In this document: positions 1-8,891 of the stretch, piece after piece
How positions within the stretch are numbered: the stretch's first letter is position 1
Layout: each line of letters begins with the position of its first letter
NCBI RefSeq assembly: GCF_003626575.1
Contig: NZ_RBDY01000018.1
Span: 62,001-126,000, forward strand
Direction: 5' to 3'
Source of the DNA: Streptomyces radicis
Lineage (GTDB): Bacteria > Actinomycetota > Actinomycetes > Streptomycetales > Streptomycetaceae
Length of the DNA: 64,000 bases
The notes under the pieces: generated by a model
Seen by the model: only the letters and a program-made list of their open reading frames with translations
Told to the model about the DNA's origin: nothing
The model's database searches: none
Position numbers and translations under genes: made by a program

Positions 1-1836
1 TCGCGGCATGCCGAGCGCCCGCTGCCGCGCCCAGCCGAAGTCGATGGGCAGCAGCCCCGGCACGATCACGCTCACTGTGCGCAGCCCCAACTCCCGCTGT
101 CCCGGCGCCGTCTGGTCCACCACGATCACCTCGAAGCCCGCCCCGGTCACCGCGGCCACGCACGCCGCCACGTCGTCGCGCAGGTCGTCGGAGACCGGCG
201 GCACCGACCCGTCGCCGAACCGTTCCCGCAGCGCGTGCCTGGGCCGTTCGGGCTCGCCAGGCGCGCCGAGCAGGAACGCCGCGTGCTCGCCCATCTCCGG
301 CACGCCGTACACGAGCGGGTGGTCGTGCAGGGCCGTGACCAGGTCGAAGTCGGCCGCCATCGCCCGCAGCCGCGCCTCGTCCGCCGCGGTGCGGCCCGGC
401 AGGTTGACGGCGTCGGTCGCGATCTCGCACAGCGCGGCGGCCAGCGCCGCCTCGGGGTCGAGCCCCGCCCCCGCGCCGAAGCACATGCGGCCGAGACCGC
501 CGTCCTCGCGCACCGCGACCCCGGTGACCACCGGCACGGGAAACGTGATCCTGGTGTCGAAGAAGCGGGCCCGGTACCCGTACATCGCCAGCCGGTCCAC
601 CATGTGCCGGGTCGCGGCCCGCTCGCTGCTCGCCGGGTCGAGCTCGGGCAGCGCCGCCCGCCCGTACCAGGCCAGCAGGAACGCGTCGCGCTCGATCACC
701 TCCATCAGCCCGAAGTAGACGGCCTCCTCGAGACAGCCGCCCGACGCGCAGCCGTTGGAGCTCTCCTGCACGAAGCGGTCGGCGAGCCCCGGCGCGTGGT
801 AGTACGTCAGCACCTCGGGCACCAGCACGGGCCGCCCCGCGCCCAGCGCGTACCCCCACACCCACGGCAGCGTCCGCCCCGGCGTGAACGGCGCGATGTC
901 GGGGCGCGCGCGGTGGAACTCCTCCCCGTACAGGCCGCACTCGCGCGGGTCGAGGGCCGCGACGCCCCGGGCGCGCAGCCCGTCCAGGCTGTCGCGCACC
1001 GCGGACGCGCGCGCCCTGGGGCGCATGCCCACGTAGCGTTCGAGCCCTTCGAGGATCCCGACCCTGACGCTGTCGCGGAACGTGTCGGTGTGCCCGCCCC
1101 AGAACGTCTCCCGCAGATAGTCGCCCGAGCGCAGCGAGAAGCAGCCGATCGCGGCCGAGGTGGACGTCGACGACACGTCGTGGACCACGGAGGGGCCGAG
1201 CGCCCCGCACACGGGGTTGGCGTAGGCGTCGGTCGGCAGGTCGTAGGAGTCGAGGTGCCGCACCCTGAACGCCCCCCGGCCGTGCTTGGGCGCGGGGCGC
1301 AGCGTCAGCGTCGCCGCCTCGGCCGTGTCGGGCTCGGGCCGCCCGCACGAGGGGCACTCGGGGTCGGGGAGCAGCGGATAGCGGCGCACCGCGAGCGACT
1401 CCAGGTCCACCAGGTGCACCGAGGGCCGCCCCCCGGGCTCGGCGAGCGCGGCCGCGGTCACGGCGGCCAGCGCGTGCGCCGCGAACGGCGTGGCATACGG
1501 GGTGCGGCCCACCGCCGCGGTGTCCCCGCCCAGCTCGACGGCGTCGCGCAGCGCGGGGGAGCGCACCGACTGCCAGCGGCGTTCGAGGCAGCGGGCGCAG
1601 GGCGCGGCGCCCTGCGGCCCGGGCAGCGGCCCCACCACGGCGTGCCGCCCGTGGATCCGCACCGGCACGGCCTCGCCCGCGGCGCGCGACGTGTCGGCGA
1701 ACGCGTCGGCCACGCCCAGCGGTTCGACGGACACCGAGGGGCGCTCGCCCGGCGCGGGGGAGAGCGCGGCGAGCGTCGCGTCGATCAGCTCGGCCAGCTC
1801 GTGGCACGCGTCGTCGAGCGGCTCAGTGGTCGCCAT
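1..1836 (-). CDS. YcaO-domain TOMM cyclodehydratase, 3' end cut by window edge
   Basis: YcaO proteins activate peptide backbone amides with ATP so that Cys, Ser or Thr side chains of a RiPP precursor cyclise to azolines. About 612 residues are visible before the window ends, with no stop, so only the short C-terminus (normally Pro-rich) should be missing. An N-terminal region carries a CARC motif and a CPSC motif that could bind zinc. The YcaO core follows, with QESSNGCASG, the helix ending ERDAFLLAWYG and a later CEIATDAVN segment, which supply the Glu-rich ATP/Mg site of the family. The ATG at 1836 overlaps the stop of the upstream partner gene by 14 bases, so the two are translated together. 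This is the D-type subunit; the partner gene is the C-type subunit. The substrate peptide is not visible. Confidence 0.9.
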   Translation of the reverse strand, partial: MATTEPLDDACHELAELIDATLAALSPAPGERPSVSVEPLGVADAFADTSRAAGEAVPVRIHGRHAVVGPLPGPQGAAPCARCLERRWQSVRSPALRDAVELGGDTAAVGRTPYATPFAAHALAAVTAAALAEPGGRPSVHLVDLESLAVRRYPLLPDPECPSCGRPEPDTAEAATLTLRPAPKHGRGAFRVRHLDSYDLPTDAYANPVCGALGPSVVHDVSSTSTSAAIGCFSLRSGDYLRETFWGGHTDTFRDSVRVGILEGLERYVGMRPRARASAVRDSLDGLRARGVAALDPRECGLYGEEFHRARPDIAPFTPGRTLPWVWGYALGAGRPVLVPEVLTYYHAPGLADRFVQESSNGCASGGCLEEAVYFGLMEVIERDAFLLAWYGRAALPELDPASSERAATRHMVDRLAMYGYRARFFDTRITFPVPVVTGVAVREDGGLGRMCFGAGAGLDPEAALAAALCEIATDAVNLPGRTAADEARLRAMAADFDLVTALHDHPLVYGVPEMGEHAAFLLGAPGEPERPRHALRERFGDGSVPPVSDDLRDDVAACVAAVTGAGFEVIVVDQTAPGQRELGLRTVSVIVPGLLPIDFGWARQRALGMPR

Positions 1837-4063
1837 CGCCGCCCCGCGTCACCAGGATCCGCGCGGTGTGCAGCCCACCGGCCCGCAGGTCGGCCGGGGT
1901 GTCGGCGAGGCGCAGCACGTCGCGCCCCGCCACGCGCAGCCGTTCGAGCACCGAGGCGAACGCCACAGGCGCGCCCCACTCCCACGCCTCGTCGGCGGGC
2001 GCGCCCTTGGCCGTGACCGCGATCGCGCCGGGCGCCAGGTCGGCGAGCAGCGGGTCCCCCGGGTCGGGCTCCTCGCCCGTCGCGGCGGCCAGTTGCACCG
2101 CGCCGAGCAGGTCGCGCAGCGCGGCCACCGCCGCGGCCCGGCCATCGAGCTCGGCCCCGACCGCCCAGCGCCCGGCCGCGGCGCCCCCGGTCCCGCGCGC
2201 CAGCACGACGTGCACGCCCGTGCGTTCGGCCTCGCCCAGGTCGAGCAGCTCGACCGCGACGCCGAGCGTCCCGGCCGAGCGGTGCAGGAAGAGGAATTCG
2301 GCGGCGCCGCGTTCGGCGGGGGCGCGTTCGGCATCGGAACGTCGATCACCGGCGCGTTCAGGGGGCGCGGGCAGCAGGGACACGCGCCCGGCGCCCCGCA
2401 CGGCGCGCAGCAGCGCCTCGTGCGCCAGCGCGGAGAGCAACGCGTGCCCCGCCGCCTCACCCGGCGTCGCCCCCGCCCCCACGCCCGCGGCGCCGCCGAG
2501 CACGAGCCGGTCCCGGTTGTGCGGGCCGAACGGGCGCAGCGCCGCCGTCGGCACGGCGACGCGCTCCTTGGTGAGCAGCGACGTGACCGCCGTCCAGGCC
2601 GCGATGTCATCGCCGGTGAACGCGCCCCCGCCCGTGGTCAGCCGCTCGGGCGTCACGGTCGGCAGCTCGCCCGGCCCTCCCGGCAGCGTTCCGGCGGGGA
2701 CCGCGTGCTCGGTCCACACCCCGGCCGCCGCCCGCAGCCCCCGCTGCCTGGCCCCGGCCAGGTGGTGCACGTCGAACGCCGCGATCAGGCGCGGCCTTCC
2801 GGCCACCGGAACGGTCTCGAGCCGCGTCACCTTGAGCGGCGTCTGCGGCAGCGCCTCGTCGTCCCAGCGCGTGAACACGCCGGTGTGCGGGCGGACGAGG
2901 GCCGCGGAGACCCGGTTGAGGTCGGCCACCAGATCCTCGGCGTCCCTGGCCGACTCCACCGTCACCGCGCGCGCCACCGCCAGCTCGCCCGGCGCCTCGT
3001 CGGGCGCCCCCGGCGCGCCCGCGCACAACCGGCAGCGCGGATGCGGGTGCAGCGGCTCGGCCACCACGTCGAGCGAGTCGAGGTCCTGGATCAACACCTG
3101 CCCCGCGGTCTCGGGCGGCAGCGCACCGGTCGCGGTGCGGAAGATCTCGAAGCCGAGCAGGTTCCCGACCATCGCCGCCACGGGACCGGCCAGCGCCCCG
3201 CCCGGCGGGCCCGCCGCCGCGCTCGCGCCACCCGCCACCTCGCTCCACAGCTCGGCCGCCGCCGCGGCGTCCACGTTGCCGCCGAGCCGCAGCAGCGCGC
3301 ACGACCAGCAGCCGCCGCCGTCCGCGTCCTCGTCACCCGAACGCGGGCCCACGACCGCGCGCTCCCCGAACGTCCAGGCGGGAATGACCAGTTGGCCCGG
3401 CGTCCGACCCGCGGCCAGCAGCCGGTGCGTCCGCGGGGCCGCGTCGCGGCCCGTCACCACGACCACGTCGTGCTCGGGGAACGCCGCACGCCCCGCGGGC
3501 AGCCGCGTCAGCTCGACCGGCGCCCCATCGGCGGCGAGCGCCGCGGCCTCCGCATCGGCCTCGGGCACGGAAGCCTCGGACGCGACCGCGCCGCAGCCGT
3601 TGCGGACCAGGCTCAGCACGCACCAGCGCGCCGTCTCCCCCGCGCCGAGCACCGCGACCCGGGTCCCCCTGAACCGCGCGAACCGCCCCTCGGCGCCGTC
3701 CACATAGTGGTCCACATAGGCGATCTGCGCGGCGAACCGCGCGCTGACCGCGTCGGGCAGCGCCGCGCCCCCGCTCCCCGGGTCGCGCACGTCGCGTGCG
3801 AAGCCCCGCTCCAACAGGGAGTCCACGAGCGTGGCCACCATCGCCTTCTGCGCGTCGCCGACCCCGGCGCACAGCTCGTCGAGCCGCGCGCTCCCGTCGA
3901 GGCGCGGCACCAGCACGGACGCGAACCGGTACGCGGTCTTCCCGGTGAGATGGAATCCCCCGTCCGCGTTGTGGAAGAGCACGCCCCCCGGGGTCCGCGT
4001 GAACAGCACGTCCCGGCGGATGCGGGGCCTGGTCCCGGCCAGGCGGTCGAACGCGTCGGCCAT
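1823..4063 (-). CDS. TOMM precursor leader-binding / E1-like cyclodehydratase partner (C protein)
   Basis: The protein should bind the leader of a RiPP precursor and present it to the YcaO enzyme. The N-terminal ~95 residues resemble the RiPP recognition element of this family (FHNADGGFHLTGKTAYRF). An E1-like Rossmann core follows (VAVLGAGETARW near residue 135). Two Cys pairs, CWSC and CRLC, give the usual zinc site. The last ~380 residues look like a degenerate YcaO-like half, as in large actinobacterial C proteins; I infer this from order and length, not from a motif. A GTG at 4072 overlaps the stop of the regulator gene, but the ATG at 4063 is better spaced from AGAAGG and is used here. 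It lies in one operon with the SARP gene upstream and the YcaO gene downstream. Confidence 0.86.
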   Translation of the reverse strand: MADAFDRLAGTRPRIRRDVLFTRTPGGVLFHNADGGFHLTGKTAYRFASVLVPRLDGSARLDELCAGVGDAQKAMVATLVDSLLERGFARDVRDPGSGGAALPDAVSARFAAQIAYVDHYVDGAEGRFARFRGTRVAVLGAGETARWCVLSLVRNGCGAVASEASVPEADAEAAALAADGAPVELTRLPAGRAAFPEHDVVVVTGRDAAPRTHRLLAAGRTPGQLVIPAWTFGERAVVGPRSGDEDADGGGCWSCALLRLGGNVDAAAAAELWSEVAGGASAAAGPPGGALAGPVAAMVGNLLGFEIFRTATGALPPETAGQVLIQDLDSLDVVAEPLHPHPRCRLCAGAPGAPDEAPGELAVARAVTVESARDAEDLVADLNRVSAALVRPHTGVFTRWDDEALPQTPLKVTRLETVPVAGRPRLIAAFDVHHLAGARQRGLRAAAGVWTEHAVPAGTLPGGPGELPTVTPERLTTGGGAFTGDDIAAWTAVTSLLTKERVAVPTAALRPFGPHNRDRLVLGGAAGVGAGATPGEAAGHALLSALAHEALLRAVRGAGRVSLLPAPPERAGDRRSDAERAPAERGAAEFLFLHRSAGTLGVAVELLDLGEAERTGVHVVLARGTGGAAAGRWAVGAELDGRAAAVAALRDLLGAVQLAAATGEEPDPGDPLLADLAPGAIAVTAKGAPADEAWEWGAPVAFASVLERLRVAGRDVLRLADTPADLRAGGLHTARILVTRGGDGDH

Positions 4064-4068
4064 CCCTG

Positions 4069-5799
4069 TCACACCTTCTCTCTCGCTCTGACGCGGCCCC
4101 GATCGGCGTGGCCCGCGTACAGCCGCAGCAGCTCGTGGACGCGATAGGGCCCCGGCGGCCCGTCCTCCAACAGCCCTGCGTCGGCCAGCCGTTCGAGCAC
4201 GGCCGCGGCCTCGGCGACCGGCTCGGCGAAGCCGGGCAGCCCCGCGCAGTCGGCGGCGCCGACCACGGGCGAGGGCAGCCGCCCCACCGTGAGGAACGCC
4301 TCGGCCAGCCCGGGGTCGAGGCGGTCGAGGGCCGCGGCGAGCACCCTGCCGACCGACATGCCCGGATCGTCGGTCAGCGCCAGATGGGCCAGTGGGTCAT
4401 CGGCCAGCCAACGCGCCCCGTCGGCCAGCGGCAGCGCGGGCCGCGTCATCAGCCGCGCCGCGGCGATCAGCAGCGCCAGGGGATGGTGCCCGCACCGGTC
4501 GGCCAACTCCCGCGCGGCCACCGGCTCCCCGGCCACCCGGTCGCCGCCGAGCACCGCCGCGAGCAGCGCGTGCGACTCCTCGGCCGCGAACGTCTCGAGG
4601 CGATGCACCCGCCCGCCGTGCGTCGCGATCAGCCCGGCCAGCTTCCTGCGGCTGGTGATCAGCACCGCGCACCCGGCCGCCGCGGCCAGCGCGGGCCGCG
4701 CCTGCTCCGCGTCCGCCACGTCGTCGAGCAGCAGCAGCGCCCACCCCGCGCCCGGCGCGGGCAGCCCGGCCGCGAGCTCGGCGGTCACCTCGGCCGCCGG
4801 ACGTGGCGCGCCCGCCGCGTCGGTCATGCGCACCAGCAGCCGCCCCCCGGGGAAGCGGTCCCGCGCCACGTGCGCCACATGCTGCACAAGGGCGGTCTTC
4901 CCGATCCCCGGTGCCCCGCAGACCAGTTCGAGCACGGGCGCCTCGGCGGGCGCGCCGAGCCGGTCCACGAGCACCGCGACCTCGCGCGCCCGCCCGGTGA
5001 ACCACGGAACGGGCGGCAGCGCGGGCGGCGCCGACGCCGCCGCGGCCCCGGCCACCGGGCCGAGGGCTTCGCCGCGCAGGATCGCCAGCTCCAGATCCCG
5101 CAACGCGGCCGAAGGACCGATGCCCAGCTCCCGCGCCAGATGCTCCTTGAACCTCCGGCACTCCGCCAGCGCCTCCGTCTGCCGCCCCGACCGGTACAGC
5201 GCCTCGATCAGCTGCTCCCTGAAGCGGCCGTGGTCGGGATGCGCCCTGGTGTGCCCCCACAGCTCGACCAGCGCCGCGCCGTGGCGGCCGAGCGCGAGCA
5301 GCAGGTCGCACACCCGCGTCTGCGCCGCGAGCCGCTCCTCCACCAGGCGCGGCACCTCGTCCCTGTGCAGCGCCCCGGAGCGCACATTGGGCAGGGGAGC
5401 GCCCTGCCACAGGGACAACGCGGCGCGCAGCAGGGCGAGTTCGGTCTCGGGGTCCTCGGCGGCGCGGGCCCCCACGACGGTCTCGCGGAAGTCCACCAGG
5501 TCCAACGAGCCCGCGTTCGCCGTGATCCGGTAGCCGCCCGGCACCGCCTCGATGGCCGCGTCGAGCACGCCATGCCTGGTGAACAGGCGGCGCAGCCGCA
5601 GCACGCACGTCTGCAACGCCGCCCGCGCGGTGGCCGGTTGGGTGTCGCCCCACACCATCCGCTGGAGGTAGTCGGACGAGACCACGGTGTTGGAGTGCAG
5701 CAGGAGGGCGGCCAGGAGGTTGGCGGGCTTGGAGGGCTGGAGGACGACCGTTTCCTGACCCTCGCTCATCGCGAGTGGCCCGAGCACGTGGAACCGCAT
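4069..5799 (-). CDS. SARP/AfsR-type transcriptional regulator with NB-ARC ATPase domain
   Basis: A pathway-specific activator of the AfsR family, 576 residues. The first ~95 residues are the OmpR-like winged helix (MRFHVLGPLAMSEG, VWGDTQPATARAALQT). A bacterial transcriptional activation domain follows to about residue 250, then a P-loop NTPase with Walker A GAPGIGKTALVQ near residue 310 and Walker B LLLLDD. A short C-terminal helical part replaces the long TPR tail of AfsR itself. The ATG at 5799 has AGGGGG upstream; earlier in-frame codons encode nothing domain-like. It is the first gene of the operon with the two TOMM enzymes, so it probably activates that cluster. A 15-base direct repeat 80-117 bases upstream is a candidate binding site. 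Confidence 0.9.
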   Translation of the reverse strand: MRFHVLGPLAMSEGQETVVLQPSKPANLLAALLLHSNTVVSSDYLQRMVWGDTQPATARAALQTCVLRLRRLFTRHGVLDAAIEAVPGGYRITANAGSLDLVDFRETVVGARAAEDPETELALLRAALSLWQGAPLPNVRSGALHRDEVPRLVEERLAAQTRVCDLLLALGRHGAALVELWGHTRAHPDHGRFREQLIEALYRSGRQTEALAECRRFKEHLARELGIGPSAALRDLELAILRGEALGPVAGAAAASAPPALPPVPWFTGRAREVAVLVDRLGAPAEAPVLELVCGAPGIGKTALVQHVAHVARDRFPGGRLLVRMTDAAGAPRPAAEVTAELAAGLPAPGAGWALLLLDDVADAEQARPALAAAAGCAVLITSRRKLAGLIATHGGRVHRLETFAAEESHALLAAVLGGDRVAGEPVAARELADRCGHHPLALLIAAARLMTRPALPLADGARWLADDPLAHLALTDDPGMSVGRVLAAALDRLDPGLAEAFLTVGRLPSPVVGAADCAGLPGFAEPVAEAAAVLERLADAGLLEDGPPGPYRVHELLRLYAGHADRGRVRAREKV

Positions 5800-5878
5800 C
5801 GAGAGGCCCCCTGTGAAGTTCCGGTCTTCGGCGGGCCAGACGCTACTCGTGTAGCGGTGCACTCCGGGAGGGCCCCGG

Positions 5879-5916
5879 GCGTCAGCTTGCTGCACCCCCA
5901 CGCGTCAGCTTGCTGC
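5879..5916. promoter_or_regulatory. Two 15-base direct repeats upstream of the SARP gene
   Basis: GCGTCAGCTTGCTGC occurs at 5879-5893 and again, identical, at 5902-5916, a 23-base period or about two helical turns. SARP proteins bind paired direct repeats on one face of the helix ahead of a weak -10, so this is a candidate autoregulatory site. Between the repeats and the gene an inverted pair CGCTAC/GTAGCG surrounds a possible -10. Confidence 0.5.
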
Positions 5917-6011
5917 CGAATCGGACGCGCGGGCGTCATCGCTACCCCGGGACCCCGGGTCCCCGGCCCGTGCCGCGAGTACCTGACCCCGTCACAGGGG
6001 GTCAGCGGGGG

Positions 6012-6455
6012 TCAGAGGGGAAGGTCGTCGGGCAGGAGACGGAATGCCTTGTGGCGGCCCAGGGGGCGCACCGCGCGGAAATCGCGACGGTCCAGGGTGA
6101 GGATCGCGTCGGTGTCGTAGTCCGCGGCCAGGGCGACGTTGACGGCGTCGGCCAGGTCGAGGTCGAGAGCCGCGTAGCGGCCCCGGAGCGCCTGCGCGGC
6201 GGCCAGGTGCTGCTCGGACACTTCGGGTAGAGCGATGCGGCCCCGAGCCAGCCAGCGCCTGAGGTCGTCCACGGCGCTCACCGCCGCCGCCCGGCCCAGC
6301 TCCCTGGTGGCGACATGGTCCAACTCGGCGAGGAGCAGAGGCGACATCACGAGCAGACCGGCGGCCATGATCGCCTCGTTGGCCGCCTGGTGCTCCGGGT
6401 GTGTGGAGTCGAGCGCCGCGAGCAGGCCCGAGGTGTCGGCGATCACGATGATCAC
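6012..6455 (-). CDS. vapC: PIN-domain ribonuclease toxin (VapC family)
   Basis: A 147-residue PIN domain. The acidic residues that hold the catalytic metals can be picked out: Asp in VIADTSGLL near the N-terminus, Glu in LLAELDHV, and Asp residues in LDLADAVNVALA and ILTLDRRDF. VapC proteins cut RNA, often tRNA, and are held inactive by the partner made from the gene just upstream. The GTG start at 6455 overlaps the antitoxin stop by four bases (GTGA), as expected for a coupled toxin-antitoxin pair. Length is normal for the family. Confidence 0.88.
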   Translation of the reverse strand: MIIVIADTSGLLAALDSTHPEHQAANEAIMAAGLLVMSPLLLAELDHVATRELGRAAAVSAVDDLRRWLARGRIALPEVSEQHLAAAQALRGRYAALDLDLADAVNVALAADYDTDAILTLDRRDFRAVRPLGRHKAFRLLPDDLPL

Positions 6456-6712
6456 GCGTTGGTCCCGGGCTTCGTCTCCCGGTGGACGGCATCGGCGACG
6501 GCCTCTCGCACGTCACCCCGCTCCAGAGTCCGCCCGTGCCCCTCGAAGGTCCGGGAGAAGAGGGGCTCGTCCCAGACGCGATGCGCCATGGCGGCCAGAT
6601 GAATGCCCTGGCGGATGATCTCGGCCTCGCTCACGCCCCGGCGGCGGGCCGCCTCCTTGATGATCGCCAGGTCTTCGGGATCGGCATAGACGTTGGTACG
6701 CTTCAGAGACAT
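6452..6712 (-). CDS. Ribbon-helix-helix antitoxin of the VapBC pair
   Basis: An 86-residue protein starting with a ribbon-helix-helix DNA-binding fold (KRTNVYADPEDLAIIKEAAR, then GVSEAEIIRQGIHLAA). The C-terminal part, rich in charged residues, would wrap the toxin. RHH antitoxins bind a palindrome in their own promoter and the toxin acts as co-repressor. I chose the ATG at 6712; an in-frame ATG at 6730 would add six residues. The palindrome ATGTAC-N8-GTACAT spans exactly this start region. The toxin gene follows with a four-base overlap. Confidence 0.85.
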   Translation of the reverse strand: MSLKRTNVYADPEDLAIIKEAARRRGVSEAEIIRQGIHLAAMAHRVWDEPLFSRTFEGHGRTLERGDVREAVADAVHRETKPGTNA

Positions 6713-6730
6713 GTACCTATCGTAGTACAT
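6711..6730. promoter_or_regulatory. Palindromic operator of the toxin-antitoxin pair
   Basis: A perfect inverted repeat ATGTAC-N8-GTACAT. It overlaps the start codon of the antitoxin gene, so a bound RHH dimer could block transcription of a leaderless or short-leader message. Confidence 0.5.
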
Positions 6731-6780
6731 ATCCGCCGCGGGGCCTCCCGCCTCCGTGGTGGTGGCCCGCCGTGACGAGC

Positions 6781-6813
6781 CGACGGCCCGCCGCTGGGTG
6801 CGGCGGGCCGTCG
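6781..6813. terminator. Strong hairpin between the antitoxin promoter and the cupredoxin gene
   Basis: A perfect 14-base stem (CGACGGCCCGCCGC / GCGGCGGGCCGTCG) with a TGGGT loop, 56 bases beyond the stop of the minus-strand gene at 6869. It lacks a U tract, as most actinomycete terminators do. Confidence 0.75.
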
Positions 6814-6868
6814 TGGGTGGGGGGCGCGTGGGTGCGCGGGTTCTGTCGTCCCCCCGGTCGGGGGAGCT

Positions 6869-8845
6869 CTACAGCTCCTTGATCCTGATGTCGCGGAACG
6901 TGATCACATCGGATGTCCCATGGGTCTGGAGCCCGATGTAGCCCGTCTCGTGCTGCCGCCCGTCGGTGCCCGGGTCGTCGGCGCGCGGCGGCGAGAACAG
7001 CTGCCCCGGCGTGTTGTCGAACTCGTTGATGAGCAGCCCGTTACGGGTGATGGTGTAGTGGCCGTCGACCACGCGGATCTCGTAGTCGTTCCAGACGCCC
7101 TTGGGGGTCGGCATGGACTCGCCGCGGTTGACCAGGTCGAATCCGTAGATGGAGCCGGTCTTGTACTGGTCGCCGCCGCGGTTGTCGGAGATCTGGACCT
7201 CGTGCCCGTACTTGATGGCCACCCACTCGGGCCGTGACTCCTCCGGGTGGTTGTGCACGCGGGGGAAGCCGACGAAGACGCCGCTGTTGGCGGTGCCGCC
7301 CGAGGTGTCGTCGCGCCACTTCAGCCGGAGCACGAAGTCGCCGTACTGGGCCTCGGGGAACCACAGCATCCCCATGCCCTCGACCTCGGTGCTGCTGGTG
7401 ATCGAGCCGTCCTCGTTGAGGTTGAACGCCCCGCCTCCGACATGGCCCCAGCGGTCGAGGGACTGCGCGGTCCCGTCGAAGATCCGCTCGTAGCCCTCGC
7501 GGTTGCCCGGGGCGCCGACGCCCGAGACCTCGGCGGCCTCGAGGATCTCGGCCTTGTTCCCGCGGTCGATGACGCCCTGGAACACCAGGACGTCGGTCAC
7601 CTCGTCCACATGGGACAGGAAGGAGCCGTTGGACGACCAGGCGCGTTCGTCCTCGATCACCTCGTTGACCGTGCAGCCTTCGGGGTCGGTGCGGTTGGGC
7701 ACCTGGGTGACCGTGTCGCCGAGGACCACGAGCGGGCGGTCGTCGGACTCGGGGCAGTCGGCGGGCGGCGGGTCGCCCGGGTCCTCGCCGCCGTCCTCGA
7801 CGACGGTGAAGCTGGTGCTGCCCGCCTCCGATGAGTTGCCCGCGTTGTCCGTGGCCCGGTAGCTCACCGTGTGGTCACCGACGCTGTGCACCATGACGGG
7901 CTCGGTATACGGCGTGAACTCCCCGCCGTTGACCGCGTATTCGATGCCCGCCACGCCCGACTCGGCGTCGGTGGCCTCCAGGGTGACGGTCGCCATGGTG
8001 ACATAGTCGCCCTCGGCGTTCTGCTCGCCGTCCACGGTGGCCGTGACCTCGGGTGGCGTGGTGTCGTCGCCCGACGGCTCGACGACGTTGACCGTGGTCG
8101 ACTGGTCGTCCGAGACATTGCCCGCCACATCGGTGGCCCGGTAGGCCACGGTGTGCTCGCCCACGGTGTTGAGCACCACGGGGGCCTCGTACGGGGCGAA
8201 CTCCCCGCCGTCCAGGGCGTATTCGATGCTGTCGACGCCCGAGCCCTCGTCGGTCGCCGTCAGCTCGACGGTCGCGCTGCCGACGTAGTCGCCCGCCTCG
8301 TTCTGCTGGCCTTCGACCGTGGCGGTCACCTCGGGCGGGGTGGTGTCCTCGCCACCGCCGCCGTCCTCGGTGACCACCAGCTCGCCCTGCATCTGGCCAT
8401 GTCCGGGGATGGCGCAGAAGAAGCGGTAGGTGCCGGGGGTGAGGTCCACAGTGACCTCCCAGCGACCGCCGTTGACGTCGTTGGGAGTGGCCATGAGATT
8501 GACATTGACGTCGTTGTTGTAGTCGGGGTTCGACGTGTCGAACGTCAGGGTGTGCGGCATCGACGTGGTGTTGCCGGTGGCCGCGCTGTTCTCGAACACG
8601 ATCGTGGTCTCGCCCGCGACCGCCGTGGTGGGGGCGGTCTTGTAGCGGGTGATGTCGTTGTCCGCCGTCCAGGTCAACGTCTGGGCCTGGGCGACCTCAG
8701 CGCCGCCGCCGCCCTGGGGCTGCTTGGCCTGCGCGGCCGGGACGGCCGACATGGTGAGTGCCGCCAGGCACAGGGTCATCAGCAGGATCAGCAGCCGACG
8801 GGGGCCGCCCACGAGGGCGCCGCCGTGTCTGTTCGCCGATTTCAC
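6869..8845 (-). CDS. Secreted cupredoxin / OmpL47-type repeats / 3-keto-disaccharide hydrolase fusion
   Basis: A 658-residue exported protein. A signal peptide ends near AQA at residue 40. A type-1 copper domain covers ~50-158, with ligands His98 (MPHTL), Cys144 and His149 (FFCAIPGH) and Met152. Two closely similar ~93-residue Ig-like repeats of the OmpL47 kind follow (both begin DTTPPEVTATV). The last ~210 residues are a DUF1080 3-keto-disaccharide hydrolase domain (SGVFVGFPRVHNHP, GYIGLQTHG). Between repeats and hydrolase lies a Cys-containing stretch I cannot assign. The fusion couples an electron carrier to a domain that cuts 3-keto-glycosides. The GTG at 8845 is chosen because it opens a good signal peptide. 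It lies 46 bases behind the sugar dehydrogenase gene and probably shares its operon. Confidence 0.85.
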   Translation of the reverse strand: MKSANRHGGALVGGPRRLLILLMTLCLAALTMSAVPAAQAKQPQGGGGAEVAQAQTLTWTADNDITRYKTAPTTAVAGETTIVFENSAATGNTTSMPHTLTFDTSNPDYNNDVNVNLMATPNDVNGGRWEVTVDLTPGTYRFFCAIPGHGQMQGELVVTEDGGGGEDTTPPEVTATVEGQQNEAGDYVGSATVELTATDEGSGVDSIEYALDGGEFAPYEAPVVLNTVGEHTVAYRATDVAGNVSDDQSTTVNVVEPSGDDTTPPEVTATVDGEQNAEGDYVTMATVTLEATDAESGVAGIEYAVNGGEFTPYTEPVMVHSVGDHTVSYRATDNAGNSSEAGSTSFTVVEDGGEDPGDPPPADCPESDDRPLVVLGDTVTQVPNRTDPEGCTVNEVIEDERAWSSNGSFLSHVDEVTDVLVFQGVIDRGNKAEILEAAEVSGVGAPGNREGYERIFDGTAQSLDRWGHVGGGAFNLNEDGSITSSTEVEGMGMLWFPEAQYGDFVLRLKWRDDTSGGTANSGVFVGFPRVHNHPEESRPEWVAIKYGHEVQISDNRGGDQYKTGSIYGFDLVNRGESMPTPKGVWNDYEIRVVDGHYTITRNGLLINEFDNTPGQLFSPPRADDPGTDGRQHETGYIGLQTHGTSDVITFRDIRIKEL

Positions 8846-8891
8846 GCTCTTTCGACCTTTCTGCGTTACCGCGGTGGTGCCGCCGTGCCGG

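Noticed and set aside
235..2016. A 593-codon open frame on the plus strand over the YcaO gene
   Set aside because: Rich in Arg, His and Gly with no domain; it is the antisense shadow of a real gene in high-GC DNA. The same holds for the long plus-strand frames over 1490-4147, 8649-11336 and 21519-23690.
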